Shown: positions 50,800-60,790, numbered from the stretch's first letter. The stretch is DNA of 64,000 bases from Aliiruegeria lutimaris (GCF_900099935.1 NZ_FNEK01000029.1:1-64000), one strand, 5' to 3'. The notes: a model not told the origin generated them from the sequence alone. A program made the numbers and translations.

Positions 50800-51705
50800 T
50801 CAGCACGGTTCGAGTTCAACCTCTTCGACATAGTCGCGCCAGTCATATTTCTCTTCGAAGCCGAGCACCGTCCGGATCTTCAGATTAGAAAAGAGCGCTT
50901 CGTCCTCGTGCAGGTCCCGCCGGATCGGCACTTCCGGGTAGAAACGCGCGATGATCTCGCTGTTCGGGATGTTCACCGAGTTGGTGTCGTTTCCGGCATT
51001 GAAGATCTGGAAGCCAAGCCCATCCGCCCTCAGGCAAAGATCGACAATCTGGCCGAGGTCACGCGCGTCGATATAGCAGAAGAGGTTGCGCCGCCGGACG
51101 GCCGGATCGGCAAAGAAAGCCGGAAAGCGGTCGTACTCATGCGGTTCGATCACGTTACCGATGCGGAGCCCGTATATGTCGAAGCCCGAGCGGCGCTGGA
51201 ACGCGCGGGCGGTCTTCTCGTTGACCACCTTGGACAGCCCGTAGCTGTCCATCGGGTTGGTGTCATGTTCCTCGTCCACCGGAAGGTAGTCCGGCAGCGC
51301 CTCGCCATCGGCAAAGCAGACGCCATAAGTCGTCTCGGAAGACGCGAAGACGATCTTGGGGATGCCGAGCTTCACCGCCGCCTCGATCACGTTATAGGTT
51401 CCGATCGTGTTGACCCGGAACGTCTCGTGATCGGGGTTGATCAGGATGCGCGGGACGGCGGCGAAATGCACCACCGCATCGAATCTCGGCACACCGGTAC
51501 CAGGTTCCAACTCATCGAAACCGGCATAGCTCGTCATCACGTTGAACATCGCGCCACTATCGGTGATGTCGGCGATCAGGTTGTCGATCCCCGGCTCGTC
51601 CAGCGGCGTCAGGTCCACATTGACCACCCGGTGGCCTCTTCCACGAAGGTAGCGACACACGTGTCGTCCGGCCTTGCCGGAGCCGCCTGTGAAAAGAATA
51701 CGCAT
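50800..51705 (-). CDS. NAD-dependent epimerase/dehydratase
   Basis: A 301-aa extended SDR enzyme. The N-terminal Rossmann motif is TGGSGKAGRH (residues about 6-15). The catalytic residues are in IVFASSETTYG (Ser/Thr) and DSYGLSKVVNEKTARAF (Tyr-x-x-x-Lys). A substrate-domain segment GLRIGNVIEPHEYDRFPAFF follows. It probably epimerises or dehydrates a sugar nucleotide or oxidises a sugar acid, as uronate-dehydrogenase-like members do. ATG 51705 is chosen over the longer frame to 51768. It stands alone on the minus strand. Confidence 0.88.
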   Translation of the reverse strand: MRILFTGGSGKAGRHVCRYLRGRGHRVVNVDLTPLDEPGIDNLIADITDSGAMFNVMTSYAGFDELEPGTGVPRFDAVVHFAAVPRILINPDHETFRVNTIGTYNVIEAAVKLGIPKIVFASSETTYGVCFADGEALPDYLPVDEEHDTNPMDSYGLSKVVNEKTARAFQRRSGFDIYGLRIGNVIEPHEYDRFPAFFADPAVRRRNLFCYIDARDLGQIVDLCLRADGLGFQIFNAGNDTNSVNIPNSEIIARFYPEVPIRRDLHEDEALFSNLKIRTVLGFEEKYDWRDYVEEVELEPC

Positions 51706-51904
51706 ATTTCCCCCCAGTCTTACGCGTTCGACGACTCCCCGTCCCCCGATCATGGGCAATGGGAACAAATCCCGACCTGGACGTGTCAGACCCGGCGCTC
51801 CGACGATTGCACCTCAGTCAACGTTGCTTGTCCATGCATGTTAGCTTTTTTCTCCTGACAGCAGGCTGACGGACGCTTCCGTCAACCTGCTGTCCTGCGC
51901 GGTC

Positions 51905-52342
51905 TCAGTCGTCTTCGAAGATCCCCTGCTCGGCCCGCTCGTGGCAGGCATTGCAATTGGCCCAGGATTTCGCCTTTTCGAACTGGCGTTTCGAAACTTC
52001 TTCCTCATGCTCATGCCGGAACCAGGGCAGCTCCGAGATGCGTTGCGGCACGGCGCCGTCTCCGGAAAGGTCCCGCCCGGCATTGGCCACTAGGTAAGCC
52101 TCGATTTCGGCGCGCGTTTCCTCGTCCAATCCGGCGTTTTCGCCGAAGTGGTCCTCCAACGTGGTCATCATCACTCTCCAGGATTGCGCTGGCAGGAAGC
52201 CGGCCGGATAGGCCATGTGGCAAGCGCTGCATTCCTCCAGCGTGGCTGCATGGGTCACGGGAGGCATGTATTCCATCTCGTCCGCAAAGGCGGAGCCGGC
52301 AAACGCCATGGCCACGGCGGCGAGGATCGGGGTCTTGATCAT
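51905..52342 (-). CDS. Diheme cytochrome c (DHC)
   Basis: A 145-aa periplasmic cytochrome with a signal peptide (MIKTPILAAVAMAFAGSAFA). Two heme c motifs are CSACH (38-42) and CNACH (130-134). The spacing and the WRVMMTTLEDHFGENAGLDE segment match the DHC protein of Rhodobacter, which passes electrons to SHP. The same module is repeated at the C-terminal end of the cytochrome b encoded upstream (WRALMAGLEDHYGEDASLD), so the two share ancestry. It is last in the cytb-SHP-DHC order on the minus strand. Confidence 0.9.
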   Translation of the reverse strand: MIKTPILAAVAMAFAGSAFADEMEYMPPVTHAATLEECSACHMAYPAGFLPAQSWRVMMTTLEDHFGENAGLDEETRAEIEAYLVANAGRDLSGDGAVPQRISELPWFRHEHEEEVSKRQFEKAKSWANCNACHERAEQGIFEDD

Positions 52343-52360
52343 GATCGGGTTTCCTTGGTT

Positions 52361-52753
52361 TCAGAGGCTGGAAAGCCAGGCGATGACATCGGCCTTTTCG
52401 GCGGAGGTGCAGTCCCGGCCAAGCACGGAGTTGCAGTTTCGGCCGAACCATTTCTCGACGAATTTCAGGTCGGTAAGCCGTTCCGGATTTGCTAAGGGTG
52501 CGAGTGGCTCGATCGGCTTGCCGGTCCGCGCCAGCCCTGCCGCTCTCGGATCGGCGCCGTGGCAGGTCGTGCAGGAGGGCGTGTCGGGCTTGCCGCCAGT
52601 ATGGCTGGCCGTGAAAAGGGCCTGTCCGCGCTCAGCGGACGCCGCGACGCCGGCTTCCGCGGTGTAGTTCGCAATCAAATCTGAGGGTGTCGTGGACTGC
52701 GCTGCGAGCGGAGCGGCCAACAGGCAGAGCGGCAGGATCAACAGGTATTTCAC
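52361..52753 (-). CDS. SHP-type cytochrome c (sphaeroides heme protein)
   Basis: A 130-aa class-I-like cytochrome with signal peptide (MKYLLILPLCLLAAPLAAQS). The heme motif is CTTCH (61-65). Asn89 in APLANPERLTD is where SHP of Rhodobacter sphaeroides has its unusual Asn axial ligand, and the Cys pair C107/C115 would form the SHP disulfide. SHP can bind oxygen, NO and other ligands. The GTG start at 52753 has an AGGAG site and overlaps the cytochrome b stop (GTGA). The gene order matches the known SHP operon. Confidence 0.88.
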   Translation of the reverse strand: MKYLLILPLCLLAAPLAAQSTTPSDLIANYTAEAGVAASAERGQALFTASHTGGKPDTPSCTTCHGADPRAAGLARTGKPIEPLAPLANPERLTDLKFVEKWFGRNCNSVLGRDCTSAEKADVIAWLSSL

Positions 52754-53880
52754 TTTGATGGCTCCTTGGGAATTTGAATGTGGAAGGGGCTGAACCATCC
52801 GGTCTCGGCATCGCCGTGGCAGGCCGAACAATTCGATTTCGAGTAAACAGGGGCGCGCAGGAAGATCTCTTCCCGAACGTCTTCGTGCAGATGGTTCCAG
52901 ACGCGGCTGTCGGTCATGGATACGGCCGAGGTCCCGAGGGTGCCTGCAAACATCCGTGCCGGACGGGTTTGAACGGTCGCGGCATCATGAGCCACGAGCC
53001 AGTCAGTGATCCGAGCCGTCGTCTCGGGATCGAGGCTGGCATCCTCGCCATAATGGTCTTCGAGCCCGGCCATGAGCGCGCGCCACTCCGACCCCGTCAG
53101 CAGGCTGGGATGATAGGCAAGGTGACAGGCGGAACACTCATCGTCAAAACTCGCATCCAGCTCGGCCACCGGCGCGCCGACAGGTGCCCGGCCACCGTTC
53201 GGCAGGAGCAGGGTGGCGGTAACGGCAAGCCCAAGGATCAGGAACAACGCGATGAACGGACGCGCACGCTCCGGGTGGCCGGTGTGGTCTCCGGGGCGGC
53301 TCTCCTTGGTACCGGAGAGCATGGAGCGGACCAGATTCTCCCGGCTGCGGCGGCTCTCGAAGATCGCGGCGGCGATATGGGCGAGGATCATGACCAGCAG
53401 CAAAACCGCAAGCGCCTCATGGATCTCGAGCCCCGCCGCGCCAACCGGATATGGCAATGAGAGCAATGGCCCCGTTCTCAAGACGCCGCCCAGCCCCGCA
53501 AGCCCGGTGACTCCGAGCATCAGGACGATGCCCATCAGACCCAGCATCATCACCCCGCCAGCCGGGTTGTGCCCAAGATACCGGCCAGACTCCTTGCCCG
53601 TCAGGTGGGAGAGAACCACGGCAGGCCGGCGCAGGAAGTTGGCGAACCGCGCATGGGTCGGCCCGAGAAAGCCCCAGATTACCCGTGCAACCACCAGCGC
53701 AACGGCCGAAAGACCGGCGACGATGTGAAGTGCGATCCAGGAGGCGTCGAACAGGAAACCGGTCACGGCAACGATGGTGATGCTGGCCACGAGTAGCCAG
53801 TGAAACAGGCGGACCCAGATATCCCAGACACGAACCCGTTCCGGGCGGATGCTTATCTCGGTAGTCGTTGCGTCGGTCAT
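52750..53880 (-). CDS. Cytochrome b561-type protein fused to diheme c domain
   Basis: A 376-aa protein. The N-terminal half (about residues 18-180) is a four-helix cytochrome b with heme-binding His residues (LFHWLLVASITIVAVTGFLF, LHIVAGLSAV, LEIHEALAVLLLVMILAH). An additional helix at about 208-226 leads into a periplasmic diheme c domain with CSACH (249-253) and CSACH (351-355). It moves electrons between the quinone pool and the periplasmic cytochromes SHP and DHC. The fused c domain resembles DHC. ATG 53880 is chosen over the longer frame. Confidence 0.9.
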   Translation of the reverse strand: MTDATTTEISIRPERVRVWDIWVRLFHWLLVASITIVAVTGFLFDASWIALHIVAGLSAVALVVARVIWGFLGPTHARFANFLRRPAVVLSHLTGKESGRYLGHNPAGGVMMLGLMGIVLMLGVTGLAGLGGVLRTGPLLSLPYPVGAAGLEIHEALAVLLLVMILAHIAAAIFESRRSRENLVRSMLSGTKESRPGDHTGHPERARPFIALFLILGLAVTATLLLPNGGRAPVGAPVAELDASFDDECSACHLAYHPSLLTGSEWRALMAGLEDHYGEDASLDPETTARITDWLVAHDAATVQTRPARMFAGTLGTSAVSMTDSRVWNHLHEDVREEIFLRAPVYSKSNCSACHGDAETGWFSPFHIQIPKEPSK

Positions 53881-53970
53881 TCCATGTCTCCCGGGCCCGG
53901 ATTCGGGCGGCTGGAGACAGGATGACATGGGGGTGCTGACGCCGGGCTGACCGTTGATGTCAGGGATTTG

Positions 53971-55326
53971 TCAGCTTTGGGCGGGCGCCGCCGGAAGGGT
54001 CACGCGGACCGACAAGCCGGGGGTTCCGGGGTGAAGCTCCAACCCGCCGCCAAGCGCCTCGGCAAGCTCCGACGCAATCGCCAGCCCGAACCCGCTCCCC
54101 GGGGAGCTCTCATCGGCACGCACTCCGCGACGCGTCATCTCGGCCAGCCTGTCGGGCGGGATGCCGGGGCCATCATCTTCAACACTTATCTCGACGTTTT
54201 GCCCAACCCGGCTTGCATCGATCCGTATTCGGGAGGTCGCGTGGCGCGCCGCGTTCTCGGTCACCGCGCCCAGGATCTCGGTCAAATCGCCGGCATCCGC
54301 CCGCGCGGACAGCATCGGCTCGACATGGACCGACCACGTTCTTTCATCACCGGGCGCGCTGCGGCGGAGCACGCGCAGGACGGCCTCCAGCACCTGCGCA
54401 ATGTCGCAAGAGGCGGTCTCGCGATGGAGCGAGGCCCGGGCCCGCATCAGTTCCCGGTCGACATGGCCTCGCATCGTCTCGACGGTTTCCTCGATCGCGT
54501 CCGCGTGGCTCTCCTGCCCGTTCGCGCGTAACCTCCCCGACTCGCCCAGAAGCGCCTGCAGCGGCGTCTTGAGCCCGTGTGCCAGATCCGCGGCACGCAT
54601 TCCGGCACGGGAAATCTCCTCCTCGCGCTCGGACAGCAAGGCGTCCACCTCACTCGCCAGTGGGATCACCTCGGTCGGAAAATCCTCGCCGAGCCGACGC
54701 GACTGCCCGGACCGGATAGCCCCGAGCCGGGCCTCGACCCGCCCCAGCGGCCTGAGCCCGATGGTGACCTGCGCGGCCATTGCGAGGATCAGCACCACAG
54801 CGAGGATCAGCAGGAAGGGCAACAGGTCCGAGGCAAAATCCCTGCTCGCGGCCTGCAGATCGGCACGATCCACGGCGACGGCTGCCCGCATCGGCGTCTC
54901 GCGCAGCCGCGGTGGAAGGATCACGCTGCGTTCGACCGTCAGCAGCGACTGCCCGCCCGGTCCTTCAAGCGTGTGAACATGTTCCCCGCCATCGGGTAGT
55001 TCATCGACTGGCAAGGGGATCTCATGGTCCCAAAGCGAGCGCGACCTGAGCAGGCGCCCCTCGACCGATATCTGCCAGTAAAGCCCGCCAAGCGGGCGGT
55101 GGAAACGCGGATCGGCGGGCCTGTTGGAGAGAAAGATCTGCCCCTCCGCGTCCCTTTCGACGCCCGAGAGCACCTGATCCAACTGGACCGAGAGTTCCGC
55201 AAGGGCGCGCCGTTCAACATGCGCGGCGAAAAGCCAGGAAATGCCCGCGGCGGCGATAGCCAGTGCGAACAGAACCGACACCGCTCCCGCAACGAGGAGC
55301 CGGAGGCGGAGCGAATAGGATCTCAC
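53971..55326 (-). CDS. Sensor histidine kinase (QseC/PhoQ-like)
   Basis: A 451-aa membrane kinase. Two transmembrane helices at about residues 8-28 and 168-190 enclose a periplasmic domain of about 140 residues containing DQVLSGVERDAEGQIFLSNR. After HAMP comes the phospho-acceptor segment RAADLAHGLKTPLQALLGES (His in AHGLKTPL, an HGLKTP variant as in PhoQ-like kinases), then N box VTENAARHA and DDGPGIPPDRL plus GSGFGLAIASELAE. It overlaps the regulator by 4 bp. It probably controls the neighbouring cytochrome operon. Confidence 0.92.
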   Translation of the reverse strand: MRSYSLRLRLLVAGAVSVLFALAIAAAGISWLFAAHVERRALAELSVQLDQVLSGVERDAEGQIFLSNRPADPRFHRPLGGLYWQISVEGRLLRSRSLWDHEIPLPVDELPDGGEHVHTLEGPGGQSLLTVERSVILPPRLRETPMRAAVAVDRADLQAASRDFASDLLPFLLILAVVLILAMAAQVTIGLRPLGRVEARLGAIRSGQSRRLGEDFPTEVIPLASEVDALLSEREEEISRAGMRAADLAHGLKTPLQALLGESGRLRANGQESHADAIEETVETMRGHVDRELMRARASLHRETASCDIAQVLEAVLRVLRRSAPGDERTWSVHVEPMLSARADAGDLTEILGAVTENAARHATSRIRIDASRVGQNVEISVEDDGPGIPPDRLAEMTRRGVRADESSPGSGFGLAIASELAEALGGGLELHPGTPGLSVRVTLPAAPAQS

Positions 55327-55994
55327 CCGCCCGGCCCCAACGGCTCAAGGAAATAGCCGAAACCCCGGCGGGTTCCGAGCACGCCCGGACCGAGCTTCCG
55401 GCGCAGGCGGGTTACGACGGCTTCGAGCGCGTTGGCCTCCCGCGCATCCTCGTCCCCATAGAGATGTTCGAGCAGTTCGCCGGGCGAAATGATCCTGTCC
55501 TTGTGCAACATCAGGTAGGACAGGAGCCGGTATTCAAGCGCGGTGACCGATAGCGGAACGCCGCGCAGCGACACGGACATTCGGTTGGTGTCGATGGCAA
55601 GCTCACCCGCCTCCTGCAGCGCCGAGCCGCGCCCGGCGGAGCGCCGCACAAGCGCCCGCGCGCGGGCGACCAGTTCTTCCATGCGGAACGGCTTGGGCAG
55701 GTAGTCGTCGGCGCCCGCGTCGATCCCTTCGACGCGCTCCGCCCATGCTCCGCGCGCCGTCAGCACAAGCACGGGCATCTCCCGGCCGTTTCCGCGCCAG
55801 CGCTTCAGAACCGTCAGTCCGTCGAGCCGCGGCAAGCCGAGATCGAGCACCACAAGGTCATACTCCTCGGTATCCCCCAGAAACCACGCGTTCTCGCCGT
55901 CGCCGCAGGATTCCACGCGAAACCCGGCGCTCTCCAGCGCGGCTTTCAGATCGGAAGCGATCCTTGCGTCGTCCTCGACGACCAGCACGCGCAT
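55323..55994 (-). CDS. OmpR-family response regulator
   Basis: A 223-aa regulator. The receiver carries VLVVEDDARIASDL, the Asp in YDLVVLDLGLPRLDG, and DDYLPKPFRMEELVARAR. The C-terminal winged helix (about residues 130-220) has TALEYRLLSYLMLHKDRIIS and ANALEAVVTRLRRKLGPGVL, ending at GTRRGFGYFLEP. Together with the overlapping kinase gene it forms a two-component system. It lies between the PepSY gene and the cytochrome operon. Confidence 0.94.
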   Translation of the reverse strand: MRVLVVEDDARIASDLKAALESAGFRVESCGDGENAWFLGDTEEYDLVVLDLGLPRLDGLTVLKRWRGNGREMPVLVLTARGAWAERVEGIDAGADDYLPKPFRMEELVARARALVRRSAGRGSALQEAGELAIDTNRMSVSLRGVPLSVTALEYRLLSYLMLHKDRIISPGELLEHLYGDEDAREANALEAVVTRLRRKLGPGVLGTRRGFGYFLEPLGPGG

Positions 55995-55999
55995 AGGCT

Positions 56000-56287
56000 T
56001 CAGTCCCCCTCTTCCTCAAGGATATCGCCGGTTGCAGCATCCACCAGGATCTCGAAGATTCGCCCTTCCGGCGTAATCATCTCGAACTCGTACACATACT
56101 GCCCGTTTTCGCGTTCCAGTTCGACCTCGAGTGGCGTGGCGGAATAGCGCTCCGAAACATCCTGCATCACCGTCGCAAGAGGCAGGATTTCATGGCGGGA
56201 AGCCGCCTCGCGCGCAAGGTCATGATCGGACTCGGCTGTGGCCGGCCCGGCGAAAAACAGGATCAGGAGAACGCAGAGGTGTTTCAC
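56000..56287 (-). CDS. PepSY-domain periplasmic protein
   Basis: A 95-aa exported protein. The signal peptide is MKHLCVLLILFFAGPATAES. The PepSY domain covers about residues 25-92 (VMQDVSERYSATPLEVELER, YVYEFEMITPEGRIFEILVD and the closing AATGDILEEEGD). Single PepSY proteins are common partners of PhoQ-like kinases and probably modulate the sensor domain. It starts with GTG at 56287 and lies 5 bp before the response regulator gene, in the same operon. Confidence 0.88.
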   Translation of the reverse strand: MKHLCVLLILFFAGPATAESDHDLAREAASRHEILPLATVMQDVSERYSATPLEVELERENGQYVYEFEMITPEGRIFEILVDAATGDILEEEGD

Positions 56288-56373
56288 GACCGCCAGTATC
56301 GCGAATTCGACCTGACAACGGCCTGACAGCCGCTGCCCATCGCGTGCACGACCGGCCCCGTCTGCGAGCTCGG

Positions 56374-59300
56374 TCACGATGCCGGCGCCGAGGCCCCCGC
56401 CTGTTCCTTCACCCGTGCCCGGTTGAAGATCCGCGCCACGACCACGAAGAAGAGCGGCACGAACACCACGCCCAGCACCGTACCGGTGATGGTTCCGCCG
56501 AGCACGGCGGAGCCGACGGCTGTACGGCCTCCGGCACCGGCCCCGGTGGACAGCACCAACGGAACCACGCCCAGCGTGAAGGCAAGCGAGGTCATGATGA
56601 TCGGGCGGAAACGCTGGCGCGCGGCCTCCTTCACAGCGGAATGGAGATCCTCGCCCGCCTCGAAACGCTCGCGCGCGAACTCCACGATCAGGATCGCGTT
56701 CTTGCCGGTCAGGCCGATCACCGTCAGCAGCCCGACCTGGAAGAAGACGCCGTTCTCGAAGCCGAACCAATAGGCCGCGCCCATCGTGCCGAGCACCCCG
56801 ATGGGCATCGCCAGCATGACAGAGAACGGGATCGACCAGCTTTCATAGAGTGCCGCGAGGCACAGGAAGATCGCCGCAAGCGAAAGCGCATAGAGCATCG
56901 GTGCCGACCCGCCGGATTTCAGCTCTTCCAGCGACAGCCCCGTCCAGGCGGCGCTGTAGCCGGGGGGAAGTTCGGCCACGAGGCGTTCGATTTCGGCGAT
57001 CGCCTCGCCAGTGGTCACGCCCGGCGCAGGCGAGCCCTGGATCTGCATCGCTGGGATGCCATTGTAGCGGTTGAGACCTTGCGGGCCGTATTCCCAACTC
57101 TCGCTGGTGAAGTTGGCAAAGGGGACCAGATCGCCATTGGCGTTGCGAACCCGCCATTTCTGCAGGTCGGACGGCGTCGCGCGGCTTTCCGGCTCGCCCT
57201 GGACATAGACCCGCTTGATCCGACCGTTATCGTTGAAATCGTTCACGTAGCTTCCGGCCCAGGCGATGTTGAGCGTGGTCCCGACATTGGCGGGTGTGAC
57301 CCCCACAGCGCCGGCGGCGCGCCAGTCGATATCCAGCTTGAACTGCGCCGCGTCCTCCATGCCCGATGGCCGGATGGAACCGATGAGCGGGCTTTGTCCC
57401 GCCAGGCCGAGCAGCTGGTTACGCGCCGTCAGGATCTGCTCATGTGTCTGCCCGCTCTGCGCCTGCAGGAAGAAGTCGAAGCCGGAAACGTTGCCCAGTT
57501 CGGGCACCGATGGCGGCACGATGGGAAAGACCATCGCATCGCGGATCCCCATAAAGGCCGGGAAGGCACGCCCCGCGACTGCCTGAACGGATTGCGCTGG
57601 CGATGGGCGCTCCTCCCAATCCTTCATCCGGATGAAGGCGAGCCCCATGTTCTGTCCCTGCCCTGCGAAGCTAAACCCCACGACCCCGAAGCTGGACTCG
57701 ACATTGTCGGCTTCGGCGGTCCTGAAATGGGTTTCGACCTGCTTGACCACCTCTTGCGTGCGTTCGGCCGTGGCCCCGGTCGGCCCCTGGATGAGCGTCA
57801 ACAGGATGCCCTGGTCCTCGTCGGGCAAGAAGCCTGTCGGGGCGTTCTGGAACAGAAACACCATGCCGTAGCCGAGCGCCGCATAGAGGATAAGCACCCG
57901 GAATGGCCGCCGGATCAGGTAGCCCACCGTGCCGGCATAACCGCCGGTCACCTTGTCGAACCCCTTGTTGAACCAGCCCAGCGGGCCGCGGCTTGCGTGA
58001 TGCGCGTCCTTTGCCCTGAGCAACGTCGCGCAGAGCGCTGGTGTCAGCGTCAGCGCCACCAGCACCGACAGGCCCATGGCCGAGACGATAGTGATCGAGA
58101 ATTGTCGATAGATCACCCCGGTGGAGCCGCCGAAGAAGGCCATCGGCACGAAAACCGCCGACAGAACCAGCGCGATGCCGATCAGCGCACCGGTGATCTG
58201 CCCCATGGATTTCCGCGTCGCCTCGCGCGGGGAAAGCCCCTCCTCCTCCATGATCCGCTCGACATTCTCGACCACGACAATGGCGTCATCGACCAGCAGG
58301 CCAATGGCCAGCACCATCGCGAGCATTGTCAGGGTGTTGATCGTGAAACCGGCCACCGACAGGATCGCGAATGTTCCGAGGATGACGACCGGCACCGCCA
58401 GCGTCGGGATTAGGGTTGCGCGGAAGTTCTGCAGGAAGAGCAGCATCACCACGAAGACGAGCCCGATCGCCTCGAACAGCGTCTTTTGCACCTCGTTGAT
58501 CGAAATCTCGATGAAGGGCGTGGTGTCATAGGGGATGACGTAGCTCACGCCTTCGGGGAAATACTGCGAGAACTCCTTGAGCCGTTCCTTCACCCGGTCG
58601 GCCGTATCGAGCGCATTGGCCCCGGAGGCGAGATTGAGCGCCATGCCTGAAGCGGGCTGGCCGTTGAACCGGGCGATGGTGGAGTAGTTCTCGGCTCCGA
58701 TTTCCACCCGCGCCACATCGTGCAGCAGGACGAGGCCGCCATCCGTCTCCGAACGCAGAACGCAGAACGCAGAACGCAGAACGCAGAACGCAGAACGCAG
58801 AACGCAGAACGATGTTGCGGAAATCCTCGGGCGTCGCCAGCAGGGATTGCGCGGTGATCGTGGCATTGAGTTGCTGGCCGGCAGGTGCGGGAAGCGAGCC
58901 GAAGGAGCCCGCCGAGATCTGCGCGTTCTGCGCCGAGACCGCGCTGACCACGTCCGAAGGCGTCATCTCGAAGGCCGCGAGCTTGGACGGGTCGAGCCAG
59001 ATCCGCATGGCGTATTGCGCGCCAAAGACCTGTGCGCCGCCCACGCCTTCGATGCGCGAGAACTCGTCCACCATGTTGGTGTTCAGGTAGTCTGAGAGGT
59101 CCGCCTGGTCGAGCCGCCCGTCTTCCGAGATCAGCGCGATAACCATCAGGAAGGAGGAGGACGCCTTCTGGACCCGCACCCCGAGCCGTTGAACCGTCTC
59201 CGGGAGTTGCGTCGTGGCCTGCGAGAGCTTGTTCTGCACCTGCACCTGGGCCACATCCGGGTCCGTGCCCGTCTCGAAAGTCAGCGTGATGGTGGCGGTT

Positions 59301-59557
59301 CCGGCGGAGGTCGAGGAGGACGACATGTAGCTCATGCCATCGAGCCCGGTCATCTGCTGCTCGATGATCTGTGTCACCGTGTTTGCCAGTGTTTCGGCCG
59401 AGGCACCGGGATATTGCGCGCTGATCCGCACGGATGGCGGCGCGATCTGCGGGTATTGCGCAATCGGGAGCGTAAAGACCGAAAGCAGTCCGACACCCAT
59501 GATGAGGATCGAGATCACCCAGGCAAAGACGGGCCGATCAATGAAAAAGCGAGCCAT
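56374..59557 (-). pseudogene. RND efflux pump (AcrB/MexB type), repeat-frameshifted
   Basis: Two frames make one inner-membrane pump. The N-terminal part (59557 to about 58810, starting MARFFIDRPVFAWVISILIM) and the C-terminal part (about 58750 to 56374, from [20 protein letters not shown] on) match AcrB/MexB throughout, including [20 protein letters not shown] and [20 protein letters not shown] near the end. They are joined by a 7-bp tandem repeat at 58751-58810. The gene spans 3184 nt, 1 nt above a multiple of three, so it is out of frame as sequenced. One repeat unit fewer gives a 1058-aa protein, close to AcrB's 1049. No outer-membrane channel gene follows. It lies 21 bp after the adaptor gene. 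Confidence 0.93.
58751..58810. repeat. Heptanucleotide tandem repeat in the RND pump gene
   Basis: Eight exact tandem copies of GAACGCA (GTTCTGC-type on the coding strand) plus a four-base partial copy, 8.6 units in 60 bp. It is coding and encodes VLRSAFC-type repeats in the read frame. The unit is not a multiple of three, so each gain or loss moves the frame. Frames with 1, 4, 7 or 10 full copies join the two halves of the pump; 8 does not. Confidence 0.95.
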
Positions 59558-59578
59558 GACGATCTCCGAGTTATTGGG

Positions 59579-60730
59579 TCAGTTGCCGGACGCAGCGGTG
59601 CTTGCGGCATCGCGCTCTTCCGGCAAGACCGTCATGCCGGGGGAAACCTTCTGAAGGCCGGCCACGATGATGCGGTCTCCCGGCGCGAGCCCCTCCGTCA
59701 CGACCCATTGGTTGCCGAGGTCGCGCTGAACGGTCAGCTGGCGGGATTCGACCTGGTTGTCGGCATTCACCACCATGGCCACCGGTCGGCCGCGCCGGTC
59801 ACGGCTCACGCCCTCTTGCGGCGCAAGAATGACATTCTCGATAACGGCCTGCGGCAGTTCGACCTGCACATACATGCCGGGGAGCAGGAACAATTCGGGG
59901 TTGGGGAACTCCAGCCGAAGCACGATCACGCCGGTCTGCTCGTTCACATGCGGTTCGGCGGCTGCGAGGATCCCCTCATGCTCGTAGAGGTCGCCATCGG
60001 CAAGGCGCAGCGAGACGCGCACGCTCGCATCCTCCGCCAGGCGTTGGCCCGCACGCCGCTAGTGGAGGATCTCTGCGGCCGATTGGGTCACATCCACATA
60101 GACCGGGTCGAGCTTGCGGATCACCGTCAGTGCGCTCGCCTGCCCGGCGGTCACCAGCGCGCCTTGCGTTGTCTGGCTCAGGCCCACCGTGCCGGAGATC
60201 GGCGCGGAGATCGTAGTCCGGTCAAGGTCGATCGTCGCGGCAAGCACCTGTGCTTCCGCGACCTTCACCGCCGCCCTGGCCACATCCAGCGCCGCAATCG
60301 CGTCGTCGAGCACCTGCTGGCTGGTCACGTTTCTCTGGCGCAGCTCTTCTTGCCGCATCTTCTCGCGGTCGGCGGCCCGGAACTGCGCTTCGGCCTGCGC
60401 AAGGCCCGCCTCGGCCGCCGCCTTCGCGGCCGCATAGCTGGCCGGGTCGATGCGGTAGAGCGCGGCGCCGCGCTCGACGGGCTTGCCCTCATCGAAGAGC
60501 CGCTCAGTGACGATCCCGCTCACCTGCGGACGCACCTCCGCAACGCCAGAGGCCCTGACCCGGCCGGGAAGCGTCGATGTCAGCGTCACGTCGCTTGCCT
60601 TCAGTGTCACAACGGTAACCGGCATCGGCGGGCGTTCGCCCCCCTGCTGCTGCGCATGGGCAGACGGCGCGGCCAAGCCAAGGCCGAGTGCCACGATCAG
60701 GAACGGCAAGGTAAATCGATTGAGCATCAT
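59579..60730 (-). pseudogene. RND membrane-fusion adaptor with in-frame amber codon
   Basis: A frame of about 383 codons encodes a MexA/AcrA-type adaptor. It has a signal peptide (MMLNRFTLPFLIVALGLGLA, cleavage after AHA), the lipoyl half VRPQVSGIVTERLFDEGKPV, a coiled coil (AAAKAAAEAGLAQAEAQFRA) and beta-barrel plus membrane-proximal domains (NPELFLLPGMYVQVELPQAV). A TAG (plus strand 60059-60061) interrupts it in the same frame after TQSAAEILH; the reading continues RRAGQRLAEDASVRV with no shift. A TGG-to-TAG change would explain it. As written, translation would stop at residue 223. It is first in the pump operon and divergent from tetR. Confidence 0.9.
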
Positions 60731-60790
60731 AATGGGCTCCAGATGAATCACCCGCCGGCACGGCGGATCTCTTGATTGCGGCAATTAAGG

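Noticed and set aside
56131-58413. A 760-codon plus-strand open frame
   Set aside because: It is antisense to the RND pump gene. The protein is repetitive in Arg, Asp, Gln and His and shows no family motif.
58751-58810. CRISPR-like repeat
   Set aside because: The units are 7 bp, perfectly contiguous and without spacers, so this is a simple tandem repeat, not a CRISPR array.
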